Part shown: piece by piece, positions 19,545 to 26,994 of the stretch
Position numbering within the stretch: the first letter of the stretch is position 1
Layout of the letters: each line of letters opens with the position of its first letter
From: Candidatus Planktophila lacus
GTDB lineage: Bacteria; Actinomycetota; Actinomycetes; Nanopelagicales; Nanopelagicaceae
Direction: 5' to 3'
Assembly: GCF_002287925.1 (NCBI RefSeq)
Contig: NZ_CP016769.1
Coordinates: 248,001 to 312,000 of the forward strand
Length of the DNA: 64,000 nucleotides
Translations under genes and position numbers: made by a program
Notes under the pieces: generated by a model
Seen by the model: only the letters and a program-made list of their open reading frames with translations
Databases searched by the model: none
What the model was told of the DNA's origin: nothing

Positions 19545-20417
19545 GTGGCAGTAAAGAAGAAAGCACCGGCTAAGAAGAAGGCCGCAGCTAAAAAAGTTGT
19601 TAAGAAGGTAGCGAAGAAGGCTCCAGCGAAGAAGAAGGCCGCTGCTAAAAAGGTTGTAAAGAAGGCGGCGAAGAAAGCGCCTGCTAAGAAGAAGGCCGCT
19701 GCTAAAAAGGTTGTAAAGAAAGCGGCGAAGAAGGCTCCTGCGCGCAAGAAGAGTGCAGTAAAGAAATCTGCAGCCAAGAAGTCATCTTCTGCAAATAGTT
19801 TAGTTATTCCTCCAGTACCAGTTGGTGGCGTAAAGCGTCCATCAGCGGTAAATGTTTCTACAACACCAGTTGCTAAGCCAGCACCAGCGGCTAAGCCAAG
19901 TGCAGCGCCAAAGCAATCAACTTCACCACGCGTTTTGATCGCAGCAATGATCGGTATCGCACTTCTAGCAATCGTTGTTATCTCACGTCCAGCATCAGAT
20001 GGCGATGACGTTGCACCTGTTGCATCAGCATCAGCTACTGCAACGGAGTCAGCAGCGCCAGAGATGTCTGAAGAGGCAACACCAGAAGCAACTGAGTCAG
20101 CTGCAACAGGTGAAGCAGTTTCTGTAGTTGAAGCGCCAGGTCGCTTTATCGGAAACTGGAAAGATTCATCTAAATCAGTAATGGTTATTACATGGAAAGC
20201 GCCAGCAGCAACTGCTGGTCTAACTGGTTACAAGTTTGAAGTTCGTTCAGGAATGGGCGAATGGAAAGAATCAGGTGTGCTTCCAGCAGATCAACTATCA
20301 ATTGAATTCACAAAAGGTTCAACTGATGGTTCAACATCATTCCGAGTTTCATCAATGTACTCAGATGGTCAGATCGCAACTGCCAAGGCATTTGGATTCG
20401 CCGGTCAGTTCGAATAA
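19545..20417 (+). CDS. Membrane-anchored protein with histone-H1-like Lys/Ala repeat tail
   Basis: A 290-aa protein I cannot assign to a known family. Residues 1-80 are almost only Lys, Ala, Val and Pro, with a 19-residue unit (KAPAKKKAAAKKVVKKAAK) repeated three times plus a partial fourth, like histone H1 and the C-terminal tails of actinobacterial HupB. Residues 81-128 are a Pro/Ser-rich linker, 129-147 a single transmembrane helix, 150-195 an acidic Ser/Thr/Glu stretch, and 196-288 a beta-rich, fibronectin-III-like domain (VMVITWKAP...YKFEVRSG...SFRVSSMYSDG). By the positive-inside rule the basic tail is cytoplasmic and the beta domain outside. A strong SD (AAAGGAG) precedes the GTG start and a terminator follows. 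It might tether DNA or RNA to the membrane; this is inference. Confidence 0.82.
   Translation: MAVKKKAPAKKKAAAKKVVKKVAKKAPAKKKAAAKKVVKKAAKKAPAKKKAAAKKVVKKAAKKAPARKKSAVKKSAAKKSSSANSLVIPPVPVGGVKRPSAVNVSTTPVAKPAPAAKPSAAPKQSTSPRVLIAAMIGIALLAIVVISRPASDGDDVAPVASASATATESAAPEMSEEATPEATESAATGEAVSVVEAPGRFIGNWKDSSKSVMVITWKAPAATAGLTGYKFEVRSGMGEWKESGVLPADQLSIEFTKGSTDGSTSFRVSSMYSDGQIATAKAFGFAGQFE
19560..19730 (+). repeat. 57-bp tandem coding repeat (three units)
   Basis: Three direct in-frame copies of a 57-bp unit encode the 19-residue Lys/Ala repeat; a fourth, diverged partial unit follows to about 19782. Units 2 and 3 are more alike than unit 1, suggesting stepwise expansion. Unit number may vary between strains. 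Confidence 0.8.
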
Positions 20418-20445
20418 TTCCAATCAAATAATTACTGGAGAAAAT

Positions 20446-20478
20446 AACCCTCACCAATTCGGTGGGGGTTATTTTTTT
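20446..20478 (+). terminator. Intrinsic terminator after the histone-like gene
   Basis: A 10-bp stem AACCCTCACC/GGTGGGGGTT (one T-G pair) with a 5-nt loop is followed by A and seven T. It ends the plus-strand transcript and faces the convergent acyltransferase gene. Confidence 0.88.
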
Positions 20479-20510
20479 ATCCCTATTAATTATGTATTAC
20501 TAAAGTATTA

Positions 20511-22262
20511 CTAGAGTTGAGTTTCGATAGCTGCTACATAGGCGCGAACACCGGCTGGCACAAGGTGCACACCATCGGGAGCGAAGTACTCGGTTCGGCC
20601 TTGAGATATCTGATCCCATGGAATTACCGAGATATTTGGATAGTTAGCTGCGACTTCGCTAATCAAAGCGTTATTAGCCTCTTTCCAAGGCCGTGGAACT
20701 GCTGTGTTAACCACGATTGCCTTGGGTGCAGATTTAACAGCTTCAAAGATCTCGACGACTTGTTCGCGAGTCAACGAATTGTTATTTCCCAGATTGAAGA
20801 TAACCGTTGAGTTCAAAACCTTTGGACCATCAACCTTCATCACATCAAGCAGTTCAGGTGCTTGGCGCCCAACCCGCGCATTTATCAGCGCTATCGGGTG
20901 CTTATCTTCGATCTCAGATCTAATTCCTAGAATTACCGAATCGCCTGTTACCCATAGGCCAGGTTCAGAACTATCTACAACAGTCGTAATCGGTTTATTG
21001 GCATCCTTAAGTAACTGCGCTAAATCTTTATTCTTATTATCAATTTCTACAAGGGCGTTAACAGAGACAGTTGCAGAGAGAAGCAGTATTAAAGATGAGA
21101 TTAACCAGACGCCGATCTTCTGCCTTCTGCGCACATAAGGAGTGCGGTACTTCATGCCTTTAAACCAATAGGCAACTGCGCCACTTCTAATTGGTAGTTC
21201 TACTAGGCGCAAAGAGATGTCGGCTAAGGCGAGTACGACCAAGATGCGCAAGGTAAAGAGCGCCCAATCTTCTCCATCTAGATCAACTTGTGGGCGCGAG
21301 ATTTGGAAGATTACCCAGTGCCATAAATAGATTGCATATGAGCGCTCACCTATCCAAAGGAGAACACGATTACGCAAGAGGGGTGCAAAGCGAGATGCGG
21401 GATGCACAATAGAAATCAGAATTGCGGTGCCAAAGATTCCCGCTAAAGGAAAAGCGATTCGGTAAAGGGCAGGTTTTGATTCATCAATAAGTAAGAATGT
21501 TGCCAAGATTCCGAGGAATCCAAAGACTCCGATTCCGTCGATAAAATCTTGCGCTCTACGACTAACTTCAGGACGGAAATTCTGGGGGATCCAACTAACA
21601 GCAAGTGCTGCACCTAAGAAGAGGCCGATGCTGTGGGTATCGGTACCAAAGTAGATATGGCTTACCTTTGAAGTATTTGTGGCATCTACTTGGAAAGAGA
21701 CCAACATCAAGACGATTCCTGAAGTCATGGCAATTACTAGCGCTGCAATGGAAATCAATTTCTTACCGAAGAAGCGCAGTACCAAGAGCAGAATTAGCGG
21801 CCAGATTAAGTAGAACTGAGCCTCAACTGCCAGCGACCACGTGTGTTGAAGAAGTGGTGGACGTCCACTGCTTTCAAAGTAATCCTGCTCGTTAAAGACG
21901 AGCCACCAGTTCATGCCCCCGAAGATCGAGAACGGGGCATCGGTTAAGAATTTCTTAGTTGTATCTGGCGCCCAAAGCCCAACGACAATTGAGGTCACGA
22001 TCAACATGAATAAAAGAGGCGGTAGCAATCGGCGAATACGCGCCATGTAAAAATCGCGCAGATCTAAACCACCGCGCTGCTGAATTGAATCAAGAAGTAA
22101 ACGAGTAATTACATAGCCTGAGATAACAAAGAAGAGATCTACTCCAAGAAATCCACCAGGTATCCATTCGATCCCAAGGTGATAAAGCATTACCGCAATT
22201 ACTGCGACAGCGCGCAGACCATCAATTGCAGGGATGTACTGGATACCGCGTTTGGTAGCCAT
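20511..22262 (-). CDS. OatA-like acyltransferase with C-terminal SGNH domain
   Basis: A 583-aa membrane acyltransferase of the acyltransferase-3 family. It has about ten to eleven transmembrane helices (residues 10-400), including the conserved IDGLRAVAVIAVMLYHLG with catalytic His28. The extracellular C-terminal domain has SGNH features: GDS at 440-442, NLGNN, and DGVH near the end. Proteins of this two-domain type O-acetylate peptidoglycan or other surface glycans, the membrane part supplying acetyl groups across the membrane. The exact acceptor here is unknown. The start lies 5 nt after the stop of the coiled-coil gene, so the two share a transcript. Confidence 0.9.
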   Translation of the reverse strand: MATKRGIQYIPAIDGLRAVAVIAVMLYHLGIEWIPGGFLGVDLFFVISGYVITRLLLDSIQQRGGLDLRDFYMARIRRLLPPLLFMLIVTSIVVGLWAPDTTKKFLTDAPFSIFGGMNWWLVFNEQDYFESSGRPPLLQHTWSLAVEAQFYLIWPLILLLVLRFFGKKLISIAALVIAMTSGIVLMLVSFQVDATNTSKVSHIYFGTDTHSIGLFLGAALAVSWIPQNFRPEVSRRAQDFIDGIGVFGFLGILATFLLIDESKPALYRIAFPLAGIFGTAILISIVHPASRFAPLLRNRVLLWIGERSYAIYLWHWVIFQISRPQVDLDGEDWALFTLRILVVLALADISLRLVELPIRSGAVAYWFKGMKYRTPYVRRRQKIGVWLISSLILLLSATVSVNALVEIDNKNKDLAQLLKDANKPITTVVDSSEPGLWVTGDSVILGIRSEIEDKHPIALINARVGRQAPELLDVMKVDGPKVLNSTVIFNLGNNNSLTREQVVEIFEAVKSAPKAIVVNTAVPRPWKEANNALISEVAANYPNISVIPWDQISQGRTEYFAPDGVHLVPAGVRAYVAAIETQL

Positions 22263-22267
22263 ATTAA

Positions 22268-23071
22268 TTACCGACGCTTGGCTGGTTTTTTCTTAGTAGC
22301 GCGCTTTTTAGGTGCAGATTTCTTAGCCGGTGCAGCAAGCGCCGGTTTAGTTCGCTGGCTAATAACTTTCTTTGGACCAGTATCAATTACTGTGTTATCT
22401 GCATTTAAGTTTTCATTTACGCTCTTGTGAAGATTGGCAAGTCTTTCAAATGCTGAATCTAAGCGAGTGCGGCTCTGTGCGATCGCTTGTTCGGCAGAAT
22501 CTAAGGATTGGGTCTGGATTTTGTAGAGGCGCTCTGCTTCAGCGATAACGCCACTTAACCATTGGCGATATTCAGCGACTTCACCAGTTGCCGCAACGAT
22601 GATGCGCTCACCTTCGCGACGCGCTGCTTGGGCTAGAGCTGCTGCTTCGCGACGTTTTTCATCAAAGATTGATTGTGCTTCGCGCTCGACTGAAGAAAGT
22701 CTTTCTGCCGCTTCTGCTTCTGCCGCAGTGATGTACTTACGTCCGCGAGCTTCTGCGCCAGATAAAATTGTGCGCGCTTTAGTTTCGGCGCCTTCGATGG
22801 CATCTTTTGCCTGACGAGTTGCTTCAAGAACAACGCGCTCTGATGATGCAAAGGCTTTTGACTCGCGAGCTTGCGCTGACTTGATCATCGACATCGCAGT
22901 CTCGGTTGCGAGAATTTCAAACTCTTCCTTGCTTAAGGAAGTGATATCGCGACGTGAGCGAAGGTCATTGAGTTGTGATTCGAGTTCGCGGATGCGATCT
23001 ACCGAACTTGGAGCAGAGCTTTCGCTCTCTTTAAATCCAACCCAATTAAGGAACGAGTTTTTCTCAGCCAT
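22268..23071 (-). CDS. DivIVA-like long coiled-coil protein with basic C-terminal tail
   Basis: A 267-aa protein without a confident family match. A short N-terminal part (NSFLNWVGF) is followed by a long heptad-rich helix (about residues 23-215) rich in Ala, Glu, Arg and Gln, similar in general to DivIVA/Wag31 or V-type ATPase-stalk-like coiled coils. The last 28 residues are Lys/Arg/Ala/Pro-rich (APAKKSAPKKRATKKKPAKRR region split), again H1-like. It may be a cytoplasmic scaffold binding membrane or nucleic acid (inference). TAATCT 6 nt before the ATG suggests a leaderless transcript, shared with the acyltransferase. Confidence 0.75.
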   Translation of the reverse strand: MAEKNSFLNWVGFKESESSAPSSVDRIRELESQLNDLRSRRDITSLSKEEFEILATETAMSMIKSAQARESKAFASSERVVLEATRQAKDAIEGAETKARTILSGAEARGRKYITAAEAEAAERLSSVEREAQSIFDEKRREAAALAQAARREGERIIVAATGEVAEYRQWLSGVIAEAERLYKIQTQSLDSAEQAIAQSRTRLDSAFERLANLHKSVNENLNADNTVIDTGPKKVISQRTKPALAAPAKKSAPKKRATKKKPAKRR

Positions 23072-23083
23072 GTGCCTAGATTA
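23072..23083 (-). promoter_or_regulatory. Predicted leaderless -10 element of the coiled-coil gene
   Basis: On the minus strand TAATCT is followed by 6 nt (aggcac) and the ATG. No SD is present. Confidence 0.5.
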
Positions 23084-23117
23084 GGGCAAAGGGTGGAAAG
23101 TTTAAAAGTGGGGTGAC

Positions 23118-23786
23118 TTAGTCGCGGTATATCGCGAAGGAGACGGCGAGGTACTGCGAGACCCAAGCGGCGAGCACGAATATATGGAAAAGCTCATGGA
23201 AACCAAAGTACGTTGCGGCTCTGCCCGGACGCTTTAGCGCATAGAAGATCGCTCCAATTGAATAGAGCAATCCACCGATGATTATCGGAAGTAGAACCCA
23301 GAGGCCACCTTCTTTATAGAGCTGCGGCGTATAGATAATGGCAACCCAGCCCAGGAGCAGATAGTTGGCAACATATAACCAACGGGGCGCACCAACCCAG
23401 AAGATGCGTAGTGCAACGCCCAATAGCGCGCCAACCCAGACAACGCTAAGCAAGATTATTTGATCGTTTCCTTCAAGTAGCGTGACCGCGAAGGGAGTGT
23501 AAGAGCCTGCGATCAACAAGTTGATGTTGGCATGATCCCAACGACGCCAAATCTTTTTCTTGGCAGGTGACCAAGGAACGCGGTGATAAATCGCGGAAAC
23601 GCTAAAGAGCATAATCGCGGTGATTGAATAGAGAGCAACCGCAAATTTTAGTGAGTTCTTACTTAATATAAATAAAACTAGCGAAGCGATAATTACTACA
23701 GGGGTCGCGGCTAAGTGGAACCAGCCACGTAACTTCGGTGGCGCTACTGCCGCTAACTTCTCGCGCTCGCTAGCTTCTTTACTCAT
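23118..23786 (-). CDS. Hemolysin III family membrane protein (TrhA/YqfA-like)
   Basis: A 222-aa, seven-helix membrane protein of the PAQR/hemolysin III superfamily. Conserved metal-site motifs are visible: SAIYHR, WDHANI and the C-terminal GFHELFHIF. Members such as E. coli YqfA/TrhA are linked to membrane-energy homeostasis rather than haemolysis. The ATG lies 6 nt after TAGTGT; that hexamer overlaps the 3' end of the upstream MFS gene, so an internal leaderless promoter is likely. Confidence 0.92.
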   Translation of the reverse strand: MSKEASEREKLAAVAPPKLRGWFHLAATPVVIIASLVLFILSKNSLKFAVALYSITAIMLFSVSAIYHRVPWSPAKKKIWRRWDHANINLLIAGSYTPFAVTLLEGNDQIILLSVVWVGALLGVALRIFWVGAPRWLYVANYLLLGWVAIIYTPQLYKEGGLWVLLPIIIGGLLYSIGAIFYALKRPGRAATYFGFHELFHIFVLAAWVSQYLAVSFAIYRD

Positions 23787-23798
23787 GTATCAACACTA
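23787..23798 (-). promoter_or_regulatory. Predicted leaderless -10 element of the hemolysin III gene
   Basis: On the minus strand TAGTGT is followed by 6 nt (tgatac) and the ATG. The hexamer overlaps the stop codon region of the MFS gene upstream. Confidence 0.45.
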
Positions 23799-25016
23799 CG
23801 CTTTGCGAACGAGTTTTAGGTCTCGCACCGATTTAACGGAAAGCGCGGCCAGGGCTGCGGTCAAAGTTAACGCTCCAGTTATGTAGAGCATTGTGCTAAC
23901 TCCAAAAAGTTCTGCCAAAGGGCCTGCCGCTGCAATTCCTAGAGGAGATAGACCAAAGGAGCCAAATGCGTCATAAGCCACAACGCGTGAGTATGACTCT
24001 TCTGGGATATGAGATTGCAGTGAAGTATTCCAAACAACCATAAAGATATCGATTGCGATTCCGGCAAGAAATGCGCAAATCAGCGAGATCCAAAGGGGAG
24101 TGCTCAGCGCGAGCGAGAAATCCCAAATTGCCGTTGCCGAGATAATCAACATCGCAAAGAGCAGCGGACGGCCGAAGTGAACTTTAAGGGAAATCACGCT
24201 CCCGATAAGCATGCCTGTAGTTAGAGCAGCAAGGTTAAATGACCAGAATTGCGGCCCATTATCGAACTTGGAGAAATTCAATGGCCCTAAAATCTGCAAT
24301 AGAGATTCATATGCAACATTAATAATGGCAAAAGCAACCACAACAGTAACTACCCATGAGCGGGAGATAAATTCACGCCAGCCTGATTTGAGATCTTGGA
24401 AAACAGTATTCACATTCTGGCGCACGATCGTTGGTAGATCTAGATTCCAAACAATAATCCCGGCGATAAAGAAGGAGATTGCATCAACCAAAAGCGCCCA
24501 ACCCGAACCAAAAGCGGTAACTAAAATTCCACCTAAGAGCGCACCTGCTACATAACCAATATTTGTGGTTAGCGCGATTACTGCATTGCCGTGCTGCAAC
24601 TTCTCTTTCGGTAACACTTCTGGAAGGACTCCTGACATGGCTGGCCACCAGAGGGCGTTTAAAACTCCGAAGAGTGCGCCCATCAACGCTAAAAGTAGGA
24701 CGCTAGAGCTATTAACAATTAATGAGATTGCGCTAATTGCCGCGAAGGCGCTTCCAATAACATCGGCGCCACCGACAATCCGGTTTCGTTTAAATCGGTC
24801 GCCAACAACTCCGCCAAATAGCATTAAGGCGATCATCGGAAACATGCGCGCGGCCATCACGATGCTTAGATCTTTTGCTGTGGCACCTGGCAGGGCTAAG
24901 ACCCCGAAGGCCAGTGCGACCGGCGAAATGCCATTTCCCACATTTGAGATAAAGCGCGAGGCGGCCAAGGCGGTAAAGCCCGGATGGGAGTGGAGGTCTT
25001 GTAGCTCGCGGCGCAT
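23796..25016 (-). CDS. MFS transporter, probable drug/efflux type
   Basis: A 406-aa major facilitator protein with about twelve helices. The N-terminus RFISNVGNGISPVALAFGVL and the loop-2/3 motif GGVVGDRFKRNRIV (G-x-x-x-D-R) are those of the MFS_3/enterobactin-exporter-like group. The substrate is not predictable. TAGGCT lies 6 nt before the ATG. It is divergent from the actinorhodopsin gene with a 266-bp gap. Confidence 0.88.
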   Translation of the reverse strand: MRRELQDLHSHPGFTALAASRFISNVGNGISPVALAFGVLALPGATAKDLSIVMAARMFPMIALMLFGGVVGDRFKRNRIVGGADVIGSAFAAISAISLIVNSSSVLLLALMGALFGVLNALWWPAMSGVLPEVLPKEKLQHGNAVIALTTNIGYVAGALLGGILVTAFGSGWALLVDAISFFIAGIIVWNLDLPTIVRQNVNTVFQDLKSGWREFISRSWVVTVVVAFAIINVAYESLLQILGPLNFSKFDNGPQFWSFNLAALTTGMLIGSVISLKVHFGRPLLFAMLIISATAIWDFSLALSTPLWISLICAFLAGIAIDIFMVVWNTSLQSHIPEESYSRVVAYDAFGSFGLSPLGIAAAGPLAELFGVSTMLYITGALTLTAALAALSVKSVRDLKLVRKA

Positions 25017-25028
25017 CTGGCAAGCCTA
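25017..25028 (-). promoter_or_regulatory. Predicted leaderless -10 element of the MFS gene
   Basis: On the minus strand TAGGCT is followed by 6 nt (tgccag) and the ATG of the MFS gene. Confidence 0.5.
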
Positions 25029-25282
25029 ACTGTGAGGGGGCTGGGGAGTAGTTGTTCGGGTGATTGCCCCAGTTGAGGTCCAAATTGAGCGTGATTTTCC
25101 GAATTTTTTGGAAAAAACCTGAAAAATACCGCCGAGTATTGATGCAAATCGCTCGCAGTAGGTTCAGACTATTACCACCAGAGTGAGTGGATGTGGTTCC
25201 TCGAGGACTTCATCGATTTAGCACTGGCTTCTCGGGCCGAATGGTCCTTGAAGTATTAAGCACCCCATGGAGGCTTATTTAC
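25029..25282 (+). promoter_or_regulatory. Upstream region and 5' leader of the actinorhodopsin gene
   Basis: This is the longest gap in the window apart from RNA genes. A strong SD (GGAGG at 25269-25273) sits 9 nt before the ATG, unlike the leaderless genes around it. TTGATG (25139-25144) could serve as a -35, but no good -10 is found at the right distance. CCTCGAGG at about 25198-25205 is a perfect palindrome of unknown meaning. A long AT run (TTTTTTGGAAAAAA) sits near 25104. The exact start of transcription cannot be placed by eye. Confidence 0.4.
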
Positions 25283-26044
25283 ATGTTAACCCTAACCGCA
25301 AATCAGTGGAACCTGGTCTATAACGTATTCTCGTTTGGACTTGTTTCAATGCTTGCTTGCACAATTTATACCCTTGTTTCACAGGCTCGCGTACTGCCTA
25401 AGTACCGCAATGCTCTCGTTATGTCATCAATGGTTACATTCATTGCTGGCTACCACTACTGGAGAATCTTTAACTCATTCTCAGAATCATCTGAAGGAAT
25501 GGCAGTTAAGGTTTCTGGAGACCAGGGTGCATTCAATGAGGCATACCGTTATGTTGACTGGCTACTAACTGTTCCTCTACTTCTTGTTGAAGTAATTGCA
25601 GTGCTTGCACTTGCAAAGGAAGTTTCAAAGTCACTCATCATGCGTTTGGTTCCAGCATCAGCTGCGATGATCGCACTTGGCTACCCAGGTGAAATCTCAA
25701 ACGACCAGAACACACAGATCCTTTACGGTGTTCTTTCAACACTTCCATTCCTCTACATCCTCTATGTCTTGTTCGTAGAGCTTGGTAAGTCACTTGATCG
25801 CCAACCAGAAGGCGTTGCAGCAACCGTTGGTCGCTTGCGTCTCCTTCTTATCGCGACATGGGGCGTATACCCAGTTTCATACATTCTTGGTATGGGCGAA
25901 GGTATGGCATCAGCAGATCAGTTCGTTGGCGTACAGGTTGGTTACACAATCGCTGACGTTCTAGCTAAGTGCGTATTCGGTCTAACAATCTTGAAGATCG
26001 CTCGCATGAAGTCAATGGCTGAAGGCATGAAGGACGATCACTAA
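25283..26044 (+). CDS. actR: Actinorhodopsin, light-driven proton pump
   Basis: A 253-aa type-1 microbial rhodopsin with seven helices. Aligned to proteorhodopsin, the proton acceptor is Asp92 and the donor Glu103 in RYVDWLLTVPLLLVE, His58 matches the His that pairs with the acceptor, and Lys229 (TIADVLAK) is the retinal Schiff-base lysine. Leu100 is at the position where Leu tunes proteorhodopsin to green and Gln to blue light. All residues for outward proton pumping are present. The start is set at the ATG with GGAGG upstream; an in-frame GTG at 25187 would add 32 residues not seen in the family. A terminator follows, so it is monocistronic. No retinal-synthesis genes are in the window. Confidence 0.97.
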   Translation: MLTLTANQWNLVYNVFSFGLVSMLACTIYTLVSQARVLPKYRNALVMSSMVTFIAGYHYWRIFNSFSESSEGMAVKVSGDQGAFNEAYRYVDWLLTVPLLLVEVIAVLALAKEVSKSLIMRLVPASAAMIALGYPGEISNDQNTQILYGVLSTLPFLYILYVLFVELGKSLDRQPEGVAATVGRLRLLLIATWGVYPVSYILGMGEGMASADQFVGVQVGYTIADVLAKCVFGLTILKIARMKSMAEGMKDDH

Positions 26045-26067
26045 TCGTCTGAAATAGTTAAAATTAG

Positions 26068-26097
26068 AGGGGCGTCGGGAAACCGGCGCCCCTTTAA
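26068..26097 (+). terminator. Intrinsic terminator after actinorhodopsin
   Basis: A GC-rich stem AGGGGCGTCGG/CCGGCGCCCCT (one T-G pair) with an AAA-type loop is followed by TTAATATTT. The stem is strong and the T-tract interrupted. It lies 23 nt after the rhodopsin stop. Confidence 0.8.
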
Positions 26098-26103
26098 TAT
26101 TTG

Positions 26104-26115
26104 TAGGATAGATAC
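26104..26115 (+). promoter_or_regulatory. Predicted leaderless -10 element of the small membrane protein gene
   Basis: TAGGAT is followed by 6 nt (agatac) and ATG, just after the rhodopsin terminator, so the downstream gene is probably transcribed separately. Confidence 0.5.
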
Positions 26116-26382
26116 ATGACAAATTCACCCATCTCAAAGTACGCGCTAAATAATTACCGAATGGCGAGTTATCTACTCTTCGCTATCGGGCTAATTAATT
26201 TGCGTTATCAAACAGGTAAAGATGGAGTTTTGGTAAATAGCGCAGCGGTTTTCATTCCGGGATTTATCGCGCTCTCACTAACCTTTATTAAGGGCGCACA
26301 TGGGTTCTTGGCTAAGCGCGAAGTAATGGTGGCGCTAGGAGTAATTGGTGGAGTCTTGGTTGCTTGGGCCATTACTAACTAG
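26116..26382 (+). CDS. Small three-helix membrane protein, unknown
   Basis: An 88-aa protein with three predicted transmembrane segments (about residues 17-30, 45-60 and 69-86) and a short polar N-terminus. I do not recognise the family. It lies directly downstream of the actinorhodopsin terminator but with its own -10-like box, so no functional tie is shown. The frame, codon use and start signal support it being real. Confidence 0.65.
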   Translation: MTNSPISKYALNNYRMASYLLFAIGLINLRYQTGKDGVLVNSAAVFIPGFIALSLTFIKGAHGFLAKREVMVALGVIGGVLVAWAITN

Positions 26383-26411
26383 CCCATAGTTTCCAAGTTA
26401 TTTACGACTAG

Positions 26412-26744
26412 TTACCTTCTGAAGGAGATATCGCTCTTCTTCATCGCGGTAATCAATATGCGAATCGCATTTGGTCCCATGCCATGCAAATCCTTTATCG
26501 CATCTAGCGAGTATTTTCTTAGATCACTTACCTTGTAAAGACCCTCATCAATTAACGCTCTGCGGGCTGGGGCGGCTAACCCAAGTTCGCGCCATGCTCC
26601 GTCAACTTCGGCATACGCATCTAAATCAACTTCTCCGCCGGTCACGCCACAACGGTTCTGCGCTTTTTCAGCCTTTCGTTGGGCGGCTGCGCGCATAGCT
26701 TCGCCCCGCAGCTTCTTTATCTTTGCTGGAGATTGCTTAGCCAT
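26412..26744 (-). CDS. Small helix-hairpin-helix / RpoA-CTD-like protein
   Basis: A 110-aa basic protein. Residues 1-35 are Lys/Arg/Ala-rich, and residues 55-108 (LGLAAPARRALIDEGLYKVSDL...LHGMGPNAIRILITAM) follow the helix-hairpin-helix pattern of the RNA polymerase alpha C-terminal domain, in which G-x-G-x-N/K contacts DNA. It may bind DNA or RNA; the biological role is unknown. It has an SD-like AAAGAAGG upstream and lies 38 nt downstream of tRNA-Leu on the same strand, so it may be read from the tRNA promoter. Confidence 0.75.
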   Translation of the reverse strand: MAKQSPAKIKKLRGEAMRAAAQRKAEKAQNRCGVTGGEVDLDAYAEVDGAWRELGLAAPARRALIDEGLYKVSDLRKYSLDAIKDLHGMGPNAIRILITAMKKSDISFRR

Positions 26745-26782
26745 AAATAAATGGACCTTCTTTAAATCTTAAATAAAAACTC

Positions 26783-26864
26783 TGGTGCGGGAGGCGGGAC
26801 TTGAACCCGCACGCCGAAGCACAAGTTCCTAAGACTTGCGTGTCTGCCATTTCACCACTCCCGC
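26783..26864 (-). tRNA. tRNA-Leu (anticodon UAG)
   Basis: An 82-nt class II tRNA with 3' CCA encoded. The acceptor stem GCGGGAG/CTCCCGC is perfect. The anticodon arm has stem CAAGT/ACTTG and loop CTTAGGA, placing TAG at positions 34-36, so it reads CUA and probably other CUN codons. The T arm is GCGGG-TTCAAGT-CCCGC. A short variable arm (TGCTTCGGCG region) is as expected for Leu. Confidence 0.95.
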
Positions 26865-26994
26865 TGGAGCGTCATGAGAATGTTACAAAAAACTCATGTA
26901 CTGGAACATAGGTTAGAGGTAAGTTCGCCTTATACAAAATTTCGGGTTTTCGCCCGTACAGCGCGCTCATGCAGCGAAGAAGTGAGGAAGTTAC

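Noticed and set aside
19538-19777. Minus-strand Ala/Phe-rich 79-codon frame
   Set aside because: It is the mirror of the Lys/Ala coding repeat and only reflects the repeat's base composition.
25100-25118. Possible terminator at TTTTTTGGAAAAAA upstream of actinorhodopsin
   Set aside because: The T and A runs would leave a 2-nt loop and no GC stem; it cannot form a stable hairpin.
25187-25282. N-terminal extension of actinorhodopsin from GTG 25187
   Set aside because: The extra 32 residues are not hydrophobic or rhodopsin-like, and a strong SD precedes the ATG at 25283.
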